NCBI GenBank assembly: GCA_018710945.1
Contig: DVIW01000013.1
Location: forward strand, 51,066 to 115,065
Reading direction: 5' to 3'
DNA from: Candidatus Aphodovivens avistercoris
GTDB lineage: Bacteria > Actinomycetota > Coriobacteriia > Coriobacteriales > Eggerthellaceae
Length of the DNA: 64,000 bases
A program made the position numbers and the translations under genes. Under the pieces are notes generated by a model. That model searched no databases and had not been told where the DNA came from. It saw only the letters and a program-made list of their open reading frames with translations. How positions within the stretch are numbered: position 1 is the first letter of the stretch; the number at the start of each line of letters is the position of its first letter. This document shows positions 16,128-24,949 of this stretch, piece by piece.

Positions 16128-16819
16128 TTTTTCTTCCTAAACCACTGAACCAACAGAATGGATATGCAAACCCTGAGCATGTAGGAAATCGATTTGGTGA
16201 AATTCAAATAGCTCTCGCCCGCAACGCGCTCGCGCATCTCGACCTGCACTTCGCGAACGGAGAATCCGTTTCTCATCAAAAGCGAGATGGTATCGGGCTC
16301 AGGACTGTAATCGAGTTCCCGAGCAAAGAGAGGTATCATCTTCGAATCGAAAAGGCGCATTCCGGAAGTGGGGTCCTGGATTTTCTTTCCCGTGGTCAAA
16401 AAAATCATTGCGGTGATAAGCGCCGAACCGACCATGCGAGCGGAAAACGGCTTCTTCTGGGTAGCGAACCGCGAGCCTATGATGATGTTCGCACCGGTTT
16501 CCTTTGCGGTTTTCACCATCTCCCCCACATAAGATGCAGAATGCTGCCCATCCGCGTCGAACTGAATGGCGTAGTCGTATCCGTTGCGCAGCGCGTATTT
16601 CATTCCGGTCTGGAATGCGCCGGCGAGCCCCGTATTGACAGGGAGAGATATCAGATTGTACCCACGGTCACGGCAGATTTTCCCTGTGCTATCCGCCGAA
16701 CCATCGTTCACCACAACGTAATCAACCCCAGGCGCATTCGCCACAAGATCCTCAACCGTGGAGACTATGTTTTCTTCTTCGTTGTAAGCTGGGATAATCG
16801 CCAGCGTCTTTTCGCCCAT
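16124..16819 (-). CDS. DPM1-like GT2, polyprenyl-phosphate sugar synthase
   Basis: 231-residue GT2 enzyme of the dolichol-phosphate-mannose synthase type: IIPAYNEEENI, VVNDGSADSTG, the DXD in FDADGQH, and DPTSGMRLF. It would charge undecaprenyl phosphate with a single sugar for use by GT-C enzymes outside the membrane, such as the DUF6541/DUF6020/YfhO-like proteins of this locus. There is no membrane pair of its own at the C-terminus beyond one weak segment, consistent with the need for the overlapping DUF2304 protein. ATG 16819 is preferred over the TTG 21 bases upstream because an AGAAG site lies between them. Confidence 0.87.
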   Translation of the reverse strand: MGEKTLAIIPAYNEEENIVSTVEDLVANAPGVDYVVVNDGSADSTGKICRDRGYNLISLPVNTGLAGAFQTGMKYALRNGYDYAIQFDADGQHSASYVGEMVKTAKETGANIIIGSRFATQKKPFSARMVGSALITAMIFLTTGKKIQDPTSGMRLFDSKMIPLFARELDYSPEPDTISLLMRNGFSVREVQVEMRERVAGESYLNFTKSISYMLRVCISILLVQWFRKKK

Positions 16820-16894
16820 AAACAGTTCTTCTAACGCCAATCCTCGTTCTTCGCAAATCGCACTTTGCCAGATGTCATTGCGCAGACAAGCTGC

Positions 16895-16979
16895 AACCTT
16901 GAATCCCAGCTATTATATCCGGCACGCATCCGCTCGGTGCGCAACCAGAAGAATACTATATATCCACCGTTTCAAGGTT
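16895..16979. promoter_or_regulatory. Divergent promoters flanked by a 9-bp inverted repeat
   Basis: Between the divergent GT2 and GT4 genes, a minus-strand -10 TATAAT (16912-16917) and a plus-strand -10 TACTAT (16954-16959) lie back to back. AACCTTGAA (16895-16903) follows the first and its reverse complement TTCAAGGTT (16971-16979) follows the second, each about ten bases downstream of its box. A shared operator pair is possible. Confidence 0.45.
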
Positions 16980-17070
16980 CTAAACGCCCCCATTTCGAAT
17001 ACACTAGAGACAATCGTTTTCATGCATCGGAAAGGGTGTTCCCTTGTTTTGCGAAGGGAGGTGCGCAGCC

Positions 17071-18255
17071 ATGGATCAAACTGACGGGCCGAAAAGGTTT
17101 GTCATCTTCTCCCGCTACCTCCCCTCTATGGGCGGCATAGAGACGTTTACCGACAGCCTCGCCAAAGAGCTTTCCAGCAGAGGGCACCATGTCACCATCG
17201 TCACAACGGACGGATACGGCCACTGCGACTCCCTTGGGCGCAACGAGCACCTTGCTGTCGTCCGGCTCAACTCCCGAAGCATGCTGGGCGGACGCTTCCC
17301 GATTCCGCTCCCAACTCCCAAATCGGAAAAAGCGCTCAAGCGCGTGATGGCCAGCGATCCCAACTATGTTATGATCAATGCAAGGTACTACCTGCTCTCG
17401 CAGATCGGCGCCGTATTTTCAAAGAAGCTGGGTATCCGCCCCATCCTTCTTGATCACAGCTCCTCCTACATACCTTCCAGCAACCCATTGATTTCCAAGG
17501 CGATAACGATTGCCGAACATGCTGCGAGCAAAAGACTGACGAGCATAACTGGGATCGATTTCTACGGAGTGTCCAAGAAATCAAGCGCCTGGCTCAGCAC
17601 GTTCTCCATTGATTCCCGTGGCGAAATCCACAACGCCATAGATGCTGCCGAGTTTCGAAAAGCAAGGACCGAAACCTCTTTCCGCGCGCGTTTTGCGATC
17701 AACGAAAACGCTATGGTCGTCTCACTGGTCAGCCGGCTCGTCGAAGGAAAGGGCGCAATCGAGCTTATCAAGGCCGCAGAAACACTCCAGCATTGCGACA
17801 TCCACTTCCTCATCGCAGGCGATGGGCCCTTGGCCGCAAAGGCCTCCGAAATGACCCGCGATTTAGCCCGCGTCCACCTTCTCGGGCGTTTGCAAAGAGG
17901 CGATGTTTCCGCCTTGCTGCAGGAAAGCGACGTATTCTGCTTCCCGACCTCCTATGCCGAGGGAATGCCGACAAGCCTTCTTGAGGCAGGGGCATGCGGA
18001 AACGCCTTGGTCGTTACTGACACCGGAGGAACTGAAGAAATCGTCCCCGACGCCTCGCACGGCATCGTCCTTGAAAGCGTCAAGCCAAACGACATCGCAA
18101 AAGCCCTACTCCGCCTCTACGACAACCCCGATGCGCTTTCACAGCTGAAAGCGAAAGCAGCTAATCATATCGAATCGAATTTCTCGTGGCGCAAAACGGC
18201 CGACAGCGTTGTTCGGGCATGCCAGCAAGCGAACAGCGCAAGCGCCCATCGATAA
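17071..18255 (+). CDS. GT4-family glycosyltransferase
   Basis: 394-residue GT-B fold enzyme: YLPSMGGIETFTDSLAKEL at the acceptor side, SLVSRLVEGKGAIELI and SYAEGMPTSLLEAGACGN with VVTDTGG at the donor side. It probably adds one sugar to the lipid-linked repeat unit in the cytoplasm. A strong GGGAGGTG site lies before the ATG at 17071; the ATG at 17044 has none. It heads an operon with the DXD-type glycosyltransferase 16 bases downstream. It resembles the GT4 at 14556-15710 over its whole length, suggesting an old duplication. Confidence 0.88.
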   Translation: MDQTDGPKRFVIFSRYLPSMGGIETFTDSLAKELSSRGHHVTIVTTDGYGHCDSLGRNEHLAVVRLNSRSMLGGRFPIPLPTPKSEKALKRVMASDPNYVMINARYYLLSQIGAVFSKKLGIRPILLDHSSSYIPSSNPLISKAITIAEHAASKRLTSITGIDFYGVSKKSSAWLSTFSIDSRGEIHNAIDAAEFRKARTETSFRARFAINENAMVVSLVSRLVEGKGAIELIKAAETLQHCDIHFLIAGDGPLAAKASEMTRDLARVHLLGRLQRGDVSALLQESDVFCFPTSYAEGMPTSLLEAGACGNALVVTDTGGTEEIVPDASHGIVLESVKPNDIAKALLRLYDNPDALSQLKAKAANHIESNFSWRKTADSVVRACQQANSASAHR

Positions 18256-18271
18256 GCAACTAGGAGCATCC

Positions 18272-19063
18272 ATGATCCCCAAGGTAATCCACTACATTTG
18301 GTTCGGCGGCAAGGAGCTTCCCGATGACGCCAAGCAGTGCATCGAGTCCTGGAAGATGCATTGCCCCGACTTCACCATACGGCGATGGGACGAGACGAAT
18401 TTCGACGTCACCGTGAACCGCTACGTCAAGGAGGCCTACGAGTCAAAGAAATGGGCATTCGTCAGCGACTACGTTCGCCTCTGGGCGCTTGTCGAACATG
18501 GCGGCATTTACATGGATACGGACGTGGAGGTTACGAAACCACTCGACTTCGCTCTTTCAAACAAGGGCTTCTCCGGATTCGAATCCAATTCAAGCGTGCC
18601 AACCGGAATAATGGGTTGCGAGAAAGGATTCCCCCTCTTCGCTGAACTGCTTGAAGATTACGGCAATCGAGCATTCATCAAACCCGACGGCTCTTTCGAC
18701 GAGACCACGAACGTCGTTACGATCACCAACCTTTTGATGAAAAAAGGTCTCAGACTCAATAACCAATTCCAAACCATTTCCGATTTCACGCTGTATCCCA
18801 GCGATTGGTTCTGCCCAAAGAGCCACGACACCGGCATCATCAACCTAACGGAAAACACGTGCGCCATTCACCACTTCAAAGGATCATGGCTCGACGAGTC
18901 CGAGCAGGAAATTCGCGCAAACAAAGAGGAGCTGATCAGAAGGCACCCTTGGATCCCAAGCCTTGTTGCAGGATTATGCACACGCGTGCGCTACGGCATC
19001 CGTCATAGGGATTTCGAACCACTCAAAAAAATGGTGCTGTTTACCATTGGGAGAAAGCGCTGA
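18272..19063 (+). CDS. GT32-like glycosyltransferase with DXD motif
   Basis: 263 residues of the capsular polysaccharide / OCH1-like class: IPKVIHYIWFGGKELP at the N-terminus, KKWAFVSDYVRLWAL, and the nucleotide-sugar-binding DXD in GGIYMDTDVEV. Family members use UDP- or GDP-sugars in the cytoplasm to extend surface glycans. TAGGAG before the ATG fixes the start at 18272. It lies 16 bases after the GT4 stop and ends 39 bases from the convergent GT8 gene with no obvious terminator between. Confidence 0.87.
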   Translation: MIPKVIHYIWFGGKELPDDAKQCIESWKMHCPDFTIRRWDETNFDVTVNRYVKEAYESKKWAFVSDYVRLWALVEHGGIYMDTDVEVTKPLDFALSNKGFSGFESNSSVPTGIMGCEKGFPLFAELLEDYGNRAFIKPDGSFDETTNVVTITNLLMKKGLRLNNQFQTISDFTLYPSDWFCPKSHDTGIINLTENTCAIHHFKGSWLDESEQEIRANKEELIRRHPWIPSLVAGLCTRVRYGIRHRDFEPLKKMVLFTIGRKR

Positions 19064-19102
19064 AACAGACGCGTGCCCGAATCGCGCAATCCATAGATGC
19101 CA

Positions 19103-19918
19103 TCACAGGATCGCTTGCGCATTTGCCAAAGACCTATATTTATGCAGCAATCTCGCTTCCTCAAACGAACGATGTCGCAACGCTCTGGCATAAACGCGAA
19201 GCCATTGCGCAGCGGTGTAATCCCAAGGCTTGGGATTCATTTCAAAATGAATGACTTTCACTTTCTCCAACTTATGGCCTTGAGCCAGATAATCAAGGAG
19301 AGCATCAGAAAACATATTGAAGCCTTCATCGAGATGCAGTTTGGACATTTCAGGCCAATCTGGATACATCATCTGGACGACATCCTGGTCGCCCAGTGCC
19401 CGGTATTCCGACAATGTCACATCATCAAGCCGGCGCAGCACCTCGAGCATCTTGCTCGTAAGCCCTTCTTCCGGCTCGATAACCACGAGACCGGAATTCA
19501 AATCAATCCAATCAGGATGAACACACCGTCCCGCCACAACAGCCGACATATGAGACCGCTCGAAAAGCTCATCAATATTGCGAACCACCATCATATCGGA
19601 ATCAAGCAGAACGATCTTATCCCACCGAGTCTGAGAGAAAACCTGAAGCTTTGAAAACGTTCGATTCCAATGGGAGAAGCCACTCGCTTCATTCATCGCC
19701 AACACCCCGGAAGGCACCTCAACCTTCGGAAGCAAAACAACCTCGACATCAAGCATTCGCAGCGTCTTAGCGGCGCGCTCGTTTAGCGCATCGTCGGAGA
19801 AAACCGTGAGAGGCGCTTTGGCGCCCGTTTGACGCAAGGATCTCGCCAAGGCCACCACCCCTGGAAGATACTCGCACCCCCCCCCATTTAAAAAGGTTGC
19901 AAAAGTTTTCGTTTCCAT
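19103..19918 (-). CDS. GT8-like (glycogenin-type) glycosyltransferase with a 9-G tract
   Basis: 271-residue GT-A enzyme. The DXD lies in KIVLLDSDMMVVRNIDELF, followed by the family blocks DLNSGLVVIEP and GDQDVVQMMYPDWPE. It would add a hexose, or similar sugar, to the glycan. The start at 19918 has a GAGGTGATG site that overlaps the flippase stop, so it is the last gene of the WecB-GT2-flippase run. Codons 12-14 are an unbroken run of nine Gs encoding Gly-Gly-Gly, where one slipped base would stop translation early. The frame is intact (ON) in this sequence. Whether slippage occurs is not known. Confidence 0.88.
   Translation of the reverse strand: METKTFATFLNGGGCEYLPGVVALARSLRQTGAKAPLTVFSDDALNERAAKTLRMLDVEVVLLPKVEVPSGVLAMNEASGFSHWNRTFSKLQVFSQTRWDKIVLLDSDMMVVRNIDELFERSHMSAVVAGRCVHPDWIDLNSGLVVIEPEEGLTSKMLEVLRRLDDVTLSEYRALGDQDVVQMMYPDWPEMSKLHLDEGFNMFSDALLDYLAQGHKLEKVKVIHFEMNPKPWDYTAAQWLRVYARALRHRSFEEARLLHKYRSLANAQAIL
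19877..19885. repeat. Homopolymer tract of nine C (G on the coding strand)
   Basis: Unbroken run inside the first 15 codons of the GT8 gene, flanked by A on both sides. It is one of two mononucleotide runs of this length noticed in the window. Confidence 0.9.
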
Positions 19919-19925
19919 GGATGCA

Positions 19926-21479
19926 TCACCTCGAAAACAGAGACCCAATAGCCCGACGCTCCCACTCGTTGGAGCCAATTTTCCAGTAGACGACAAAATA
20001 AAGCAGCACGTAGACGAGTCCCATGCCGATCAACTCCGGCCAGTTGAGCAAATCAACGGGAAGGACCTCCCTCACTATCACCATAGCGGCAGCAGCCAAA
20101 ATCAGCGGAATGCCGCAACGAAGCACCTCCCGCCAAAACATCTTTATGTCCACCCCTACCTTTGCACCGTAATACCAGTTCATAATGAATCCGTTGCCGA
20201 TAAGCATGCACAACCCGCTCGATGCGGCTGCGCCCACAACGCCCCATCCGGGAATCACGGCAAATGAAACGGCGATGTTGGCAATGGAGAGTCCGATATA
20301 CACAACCCCCCTAAAGAAATACTTATCGAGGACTTGCAGGATGGTGAGACCCAGATTCTGAACAAGGTCGATAGTCATGGGTACCATAACCAGTATCGCA
20401 ACCCAGAACGCAACGCCAAAATCTTCTCCCGCCCACAGAACGACGAAATCGCGTCCTAAAACCAAAAACCCTCCAAGGATGAGAAAAAGCGCAGCAAACG
20501 ACACCCTTCCCACACGGGCGAATAACTCGGAAACCGCTTTCATGTCGTGTCTTGCATGAACAAGTTCGGATACACGCTGAAAGAAAACACCGCTTATCGC
20601 CATGCCAGCCGCCATGTATGCGCCATATATCTGAGAGCCAACCCCAAATACAGCGACAAGATCAGCGCCAGCAAAGTACCCGATGAGAAGCTTCCCGGAA
20701 TTCCAAAAAATCTGGTCGGCAATCGTCACGAGTACAATAGTCGCCGAGAAGCCCAAAAGTCCTTTGAGAAGCCATTTATCCCAACCATGAAAGGTGTACT
20801 TGGTTCCCAAGAATCCCTGGGCGTAGACTCTTTGCAAGGTGGAGCAAAGCACGTTCATTGCCAAAACGACAAGCGTGATCATCACAGCGCTTGGAAAGAT
20901 GTGCCCCAATGCAATAATGAGAACAGGCTGGCATACGAGTGTTATCAGCTGAGTTCCCTTAAGGAAGACGAAGCGCTCGTTCGCGTTGATCGCTGCGATG
21001 TTGATCGTATTGTTGAAGGTCACCACCATGTTCACCGCGAGAACAACAAGCATCACGGAGCATTCATCGAGCTGCCATTCCGTGTACGAGGAGGCATACG
21101 CCATCCTCATGAGGGGGATAAGAAGCAAAACGACTGCAACGGCAACCGCCGATATGCCCCAATAGAGACGCTTCGCGATGGCGAGCGTGCTCTCCATCAT
21201 CCTCTCATCGCCCTCAGCCTTGTACATGCAGTAATATCTGCTAACGCCAGCAGAGAGCACACTGTTGATCGATATGATGTAGGACATAATGGCACCCACC
21301 GTTTGGTAGAGCCCATATTCGGTCTTCCCTATCGTGGCAAGAAGGAGGGGGACGTAGATCAGGTTAACCGCAACCTCAGCAAAGGTATATGCATAGGAAA
21401 CCAGAACGCCGTCCCGCCGTCTCTTCGCTTTCCTCTCCTCCGTGTCCTCAGTCGCTCGTTTAGAGAGAATCTTTCCCAT
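19926..21479 (-). CDS. Wzx-like polysaccharide flippase, second copy
   Basis: 517 residues, MOP-superfamily exporter with about 12-14 helices: SYAYTFAEVAVNLIYVPLLL, GKTEYGLYQTVGAIMSY and a conserved NSGKLLIGYFAG in the middle. It would flip a lipid-linked oligosaccharide. ATG 21479 has GGAAG eight bases before it, and the 26 extra residues of the longer frame lie inside the preceding GT2 gene. It starts five bases after the GT2 stop and its own stop lies in the GT8 ribosome site. It is AT-richer than and only distantly like the flippase at 9997-11259, so the locus has two separate flipping routes besides the ABC exporter. Confidence 0.88.
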   Translation of the reverse strand: MGKILSKRATEDTEERKAKRRRDGVLVSYAYTFAEVAVNLIYVPLLLATIGKTEYGLYQTVGAIMSYIISINSVLSAGVSRYYCMYKAEGDERMMESTLAIAKRLYWGISAVAVAVVLLLIPLMRMAYASSYTEWQLDECSVMLVVLAVNMVVTFNNTINIAAINANERFVFLKGTQLITLVCQPVLIIALGHIFPSAVMITLVVLAMNVLCSTLQRVYAQGFLGTKYTFHGWDKWLLKGLLGFSATIVLVTIADQIFWNSGKLLIGYFAGADLVAVFGVGSQIYGAYMAAGMAISGVFFQRVSELVHARHDMKAVSELFARVGRVSFAALFLILGGFLVLGRDFVVLWAGEDFGVAFWVAILVMVPMTIDLVQNLGLTILQVLDKYFFRGVVYIGLSIANIAVSFAVIPGWGVVGAAASSGLCMLIGNGFIMNWYYGAKVGVDIKMFWREVLRCGIPLILAAAAMVIVREVLPVDLLNWPELIGMGLVYVLLYFVVYWKIGSNEWERRAIGSLFSR

Positions 21480-21484
21480 CGTTT

Positions 21485-22483
21485 TCACTTCCGCACCGCC
21501 CCAAGAAGGCGCCCCGCAACGGACTTCGCGCGCCATAGGCGGCAATACGCCTTCCACTTTCCACTGACGATCAGGCGAAAAACAAGCTGGCGAGACTTTC
21601 GATCACGTTCAAAATAGCTGTTGTTCCTCCAAGACGGGAAAACCTGCTCCATCCAGGCGAAAAGCCTTTCCTTCAGACGATCGTCAGGGCCACAGCATTG
21701 CACGATGCGCACCCCATTCCAAAATAAGACATGACAAATCGCGAGCCACTCTATCTCCTCGCCAAAGGGAGAAGTCGCTTCACGAGGCAAGCTCATTATC
21801 GCCTCAAACGCCTTAGCCACATCGAAGAGCGAATCGTCCGCAGGACGAGACAACGCGCTCGCATGGCCTTTCACATAGCGATACAGCGAAATGCCCACCG
21901 TGGACGCCTCTCCGATGGAAAGGAGAATCCTCACCGCAGAAGCAAGATCCTCTCCGATCCTAACCCCCTGCACGAAGTCGGCTACACGTATCGAATCGGC
22001 GCGGTAAATCTGAGTGCAGAGAGAATCGGTGACAAGGACGCCTTTCTTAACATCCATCGAAGCATATTCCAGAGACCACCTGTCATGACGTTCAATAACC
22101 CGATCTTCTCCGTCAACGACGCAGTAATTGAACGCAAGAATCTCGGGCTCCCTTTTAACGAGAATGTCAAGAACCTCATCCAAAGCTTTTGTGTCGACCC
22201 AATCATCCGAATCAACGAAGAACAAATACCTGCCCGTGGCATGCTGGACACCATAGCAGCGAGCGGAATTCTGTCCTCCATTGGCTTTTCGAAAGACGGA
22301 GATAGGGACATCGAATGCGCCAACAACATCGTCGAGCGTTTTAGCAAAATCTGTCGATGAGCCATCATCCACAACGATAATCTCGATTTCGGCAACCCTT
22401 TCGCACATTAAGGAGGAGAGGCATTTGCGAAACAGTTGTTCCTGGGTGTTGTAAAAAGGAATGATGACCGAAAGCGCTTTCAT
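21485..22483 (-). CDS. GT2-family glycosyltransferase
   Basis: 332 residues. GT-A fold with SVIIPFYNTQEQL, IIVVDDGSS, the GGQNSARCYGV block and the DXD-like FFVDSDDWVD. The C-terminal 100 residues are basic and probably membrane-bound. It should add one sugar to the growing repeat unit; the sugar is unknown. A GAGGGGG site precedes the ATG, and a separate -10 lies between this gene and wecB, so it can be transcribed independently of wecB. Confidence 0.87.
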   Translation of the reverse strand: MKALSVIIPFYNTQEQLFRKCLSSLMCERVAEIEIIVVDDGSSTDFAKTLDDVVGAFDVPISVFRKANGGQNSARCYGVQHATGRYLFFVDSDDWVDTKALDEVLDILVKREPEILAFNYCVVDGEDRVIERHDRWSLEYASMDVKKGVLVTDSLCTQIYRADSIRVADFVQGVRIGEDLASAVRILLSIGEASTVGISLYRYVKGHASALSRPADDSLFDVAKAFEAIMSLPREATSPFGEEIEWLAICHVLFWNGVRIVQCCGPDDRLKERLFAWMEQVFPSWRNNSYFERDRKSRQLVFRLIVSGKWKAYCRLWRAKSVAGRLLGAVRK

Positions 22484-22558
22484 CGATTAGCCCCCTCGAC
22501 AACACTCGAAAATGAAACCCTTCGACACTCTTCAGTGCAAGGACGAAAAGCAGGCGAC

Positions 22559-22564
22559 ATTGTA
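22559..22564 (-). promoter_or_regulatory. -10 element (TACAAT) before the GT2-flippase-GT8 operon
   Basis: GTGCTACAATGTCG on the minus strand in the 103-base gap after wecB. It matches the GCTACAAT core seen at other starts in this window. No -35 recognised. Confidence 0.4.
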
Positions 22565-22586
22565 GCACACGGCACAGCCAGCACGC

Positions 22587-23717
22587 CTATTGCCGGGTTC
22601 CCGCTGCCCAGGACGACAAAATCGAAGCAATCCTCCTGCAAGCGAATCCATCCCCATAAGGGTTGGACGCGTTGGCCATTTCGCGATATGCCGCCTCATC
22701 ATCAAGAAGATCGACAGCAGAGCGGTATATCGCATCTTCCTCGGTGCCGACGAGCTTCAGAGTGCCTGCAGCAACGCCTTCGGGTCTTTCGGTCGTATCC
22801 CTCATCACAAGAACGGGCTTGCCAAGGCTCGGCGCCTCCTCTTGGATTCCACCGCTATCGGTCAGGATCAAGAAACTCCTTGCCATGATGTTATGGAAAT
22901 CGAGAACCTCGAGCGGGTCGATGATCCGAAGCCTGTCGCAGCTATCAAGCTCCCCATGGGCGGCTTTTCGAACTGCGGGGTTCATATGGATCGGATAGAC
23001 TGCTTTCACATCAGGGCGCTCCTCTATGACCCGCCTTATGGCTCTGAACATGCTATGCATGGGAGCACCGAGGTTCTCACGGCGATGGGCGGTTATCAAG
23101 ATCAAACGACTTCCATCCGCCCAATCAAGTATCTCGTTTTGATAATCCTCCCGAACCGTCGTCCTAAGCGCATCTATCCCCGTGTTCCCAGTGACATATA
23201 TCGCTTCGATGGGCTTGCTCTCGTTCAACAAATTCCGTTTTGCCTGATCGGTGGGAGCGAAATAAATGCTGGACATCACATCGACCGCTTGCCGGTTCAT
23301 CTCTTCCGGCCACGGGCTAGAGAGGTTTCTTGTCCTCAACCCCGCCTCCACATGCCCGATGGGAACACCCAAATAAAACGCGGCAAGCGCAGCGGCAAAG
23401 CTCGTCGTCGTGTCCCCGTGAACAAGAACGATGTCCGGATTCGCTGACTCGATGACGTTTTTCAACCCGAGAAGAGCATTGGAGGTGATATCGAAAAGAG
23501 TCTGGTTCGGTTTCATGATCGACAGATCGTAGTCTGGAGCCACCCTGAATGCGGAAAGAACTTGATCGAGCATCTCACGATGCTGACCCGTCACGCATAC
23601 CTTGACTTCAAAATCATCAGGTTGGCTCCTCAGCTCATTAACGAGAGGGCACATTTTTATAGCTTCCGGCCTTGTCCCGAACACAAGCAGAACACGAAGC
23701 TTTTCAGAACTACTCAC
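22587..23717 (-). CDS. wecB: UDP-N-acetylglucosamine 2-epimerase (non-hydrolysing)
   Basis: 376 residues, full length for the family. It interconverts UDP-GlcNAc and UDP-ManNAc in the cytoplasm, giving ManNAc for a teichoic-acid linkage unit or capsule. Visible blocks are FGTRPEAIKMCPLV, TGQHREMLDQVL, VHGDTTTSFAAALAAFY, GHVEAGLRT, EEMNRQ, TAHRRENLG and TDSGGIQEEAPSLGKPVLVMR. The start is GTG at 23717, after GAAGAGGAAAAGC. It reads in the same direction as the GT2-flippase-GT8 set downstream. Confidence 0.95.
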   Translation of the reverse strand: MSSSEKLRVLLVFGTRPEAIKMCPLVNELRSQPDDFEVKVCVTGQHREMLDQVLSAFRVAPDYDLSIMKPNQTLFDITSNALLGLKNVIESANPDIVLVHGDTTTSFAAALAAFYLGVPIGHVEAGLRTRNLSSPWPEEMNRQAVDVMSSIYFAPTDQAKRNLLNESKPIEAIYVTGNTGIDALRTTVREDYQNEILDWADGSRLILITAHRRENLGAPMHSMFRAIRRVIEERPDVKAVYPIHMNPAVRKAAHGELDSCDRLRIIDPLEVLDFHNIMARSFLILTDSGGIQEEAPSLGKPVLVMRDTTERPEGVAAGTLKLVGTEEDAIYRSAVDLLDDEAAYREMANASNPYGDGFACRRIASILSSWAAGTRQ

Positions 23718-23785
23718 GCTTTTCCTCTTCCCTACCGAGAACCAACCAAGCCGAACCCAACCGGTTTTACCCTAGCCAATCATAT

Positions 23786-24763
23786 CTAGATAAGCGCAAA
23801 AAAGTAGAACAACAGTTTATCGAGATGCACTTTACGCAGCGCCATGGGAACGCCCACACCCAACCTCACCCTTGAGGTCTGCCCTTTGGGTTTCGTAAGC
23901 CCAACATAGGGATTGGTTGCGTAATTGGGAAACTTCGACTCCAGATCATCCATAACGAAACGGTACTTCTCCTTCATCAAAGAAACCCCACACCCGCGAT
24001 TGAAGACGACAAGCGCGTTCACCATATTCGCCATATAGGTGTACTCGATCACCCTCTGGCGTTCTTCAGGCAGTTTGGATACGTCATGATTCTTGAGGAA
24101 AGTGGTGAACAGCTCCTGCATCAACCTTTCGTGGTTTTTGGAATAATCCATCGCACCCGTAATCGATTGGTTGTTGAAGTAATAGTAATACCCCGCATAG
24201 TCGATCACGGTGAACCGCGGATCGCAATAGAACGCAGAGAGACTGAAATAAATGTCCTCGCCGCAACCAACATCCGTGAATGCAAGATGATTGTCTCGAA
24301 TGAAGCTGGTTCTGTAGAGCTTTGCGCACGCCATCGCGTAAGTTGTCAAACTCCAAACCGTATTAGACATAATGTGCTCAGTGAGCTTGCCGGCGCAATC
24401 CCGGATGTAGCCCCCGACAACGATGTCGAAATCCCCCTCACCAGCAGCCTTCATATAGGTTTCAACATAGTCCGGCTTCACGTAATCATCACTGTCCACG
24501 AACATCACGTACTCGCCTTGAACATACTCCAAAGCACGTTCTCGCGTGAGACCGAGGCCAAGGTTCTTCTCGTTGGTTAAAACCTTGATGAGCTCAGGGT
24601 ATTTGATCGCATAGTCGTTCAGGATATCGGCAGAACCGTCTGGGCTGCAGTCGTTGACGCATATGATCTCGAAATCGGAAAAGGACTGGCTAAGAAGGCT
24701 GTCGATACAGCGACGCAAGTACTTTTCCACATTGTAGACGGGAACGATAACCGATACTTTCAT
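23786..24763 (-). CDS. GT2-family glycosyltransferase
   Basis: 325 residues with the standard GT2 blocks: VSVIVPVYNVEKYLRRCIDSL, ICVNDCSPDGSADIL, LGLTRERALEYVQGEYVMF and VDSDDYV. A C-terminal region of about 100 residues of unknown role follows. The ATG at 24763 begins directly at the conserved core, with GGAAGG ten bases upstream; another ATG six codons earlier is possible. A stable inverted repeat lies 31 bases before this start. The sugar substrate cannot be predicted. Confidence 0.86.
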   Translation of the reverse strand: MKVSVIVPVYNVEKYLRRCIDSLLSQSFSDFEIICVNDCSPDGSADILNDYAIKYPELIKVLTNEKNLGLGLTRERALEYVQGEYVMFVDSDDYVKPDYVETYMKAAGEGDFDIVVGGYIRDCAGKLTEHIMSNTVWSLTTYAMACAKLYRTSFIRDNHLAFTDVGCGEDIYFSLSAFYCDPRFTVIDYAGYYYYFNNQSITGAMDYSKNHERLMQELFTTFLKNHDVSKLPEERQRVIEYTYMANMVNALVVFNRGCGVSLMKEKYRFVMDDLESKFPNYATNPYVGLTKPKGQTSRVRLGVGVPMALRKVHLDKLLFYFFALI

Positions 24764-24793
24764 GCAAAGAATGCCTTCCATGAATGCAAAGTT

Positions 24794-24836
24794 GTAATTC
24801 GTGCAACTTTAAGTAAAACACAAGCGCACGAATTAC
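24794..24836. promoter_or_regulatory. 11-bp inverted repeat in the leader of the GT2 gene
   Basis: GTAATTCGTGC (24794-24804) and its exact reverse complement (24826-24836) with a 21-base loop. On the minus strand it is followed by AACTTTGC. It may be a weak terminator of the decayed gene upstream or a regulatory hairpin. Confidence 0.45.
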
Positions 24837-24949
24837 GTTCTGACGATAGAAAACTTTCATTTGTCAGATACTGCATCTGGCACGGTCTCGTACGAAACAC
24901 CTTCCGAATAGTACGGGTAGCTTCTCTTGGAGTAGATTGAAAGCACCTT

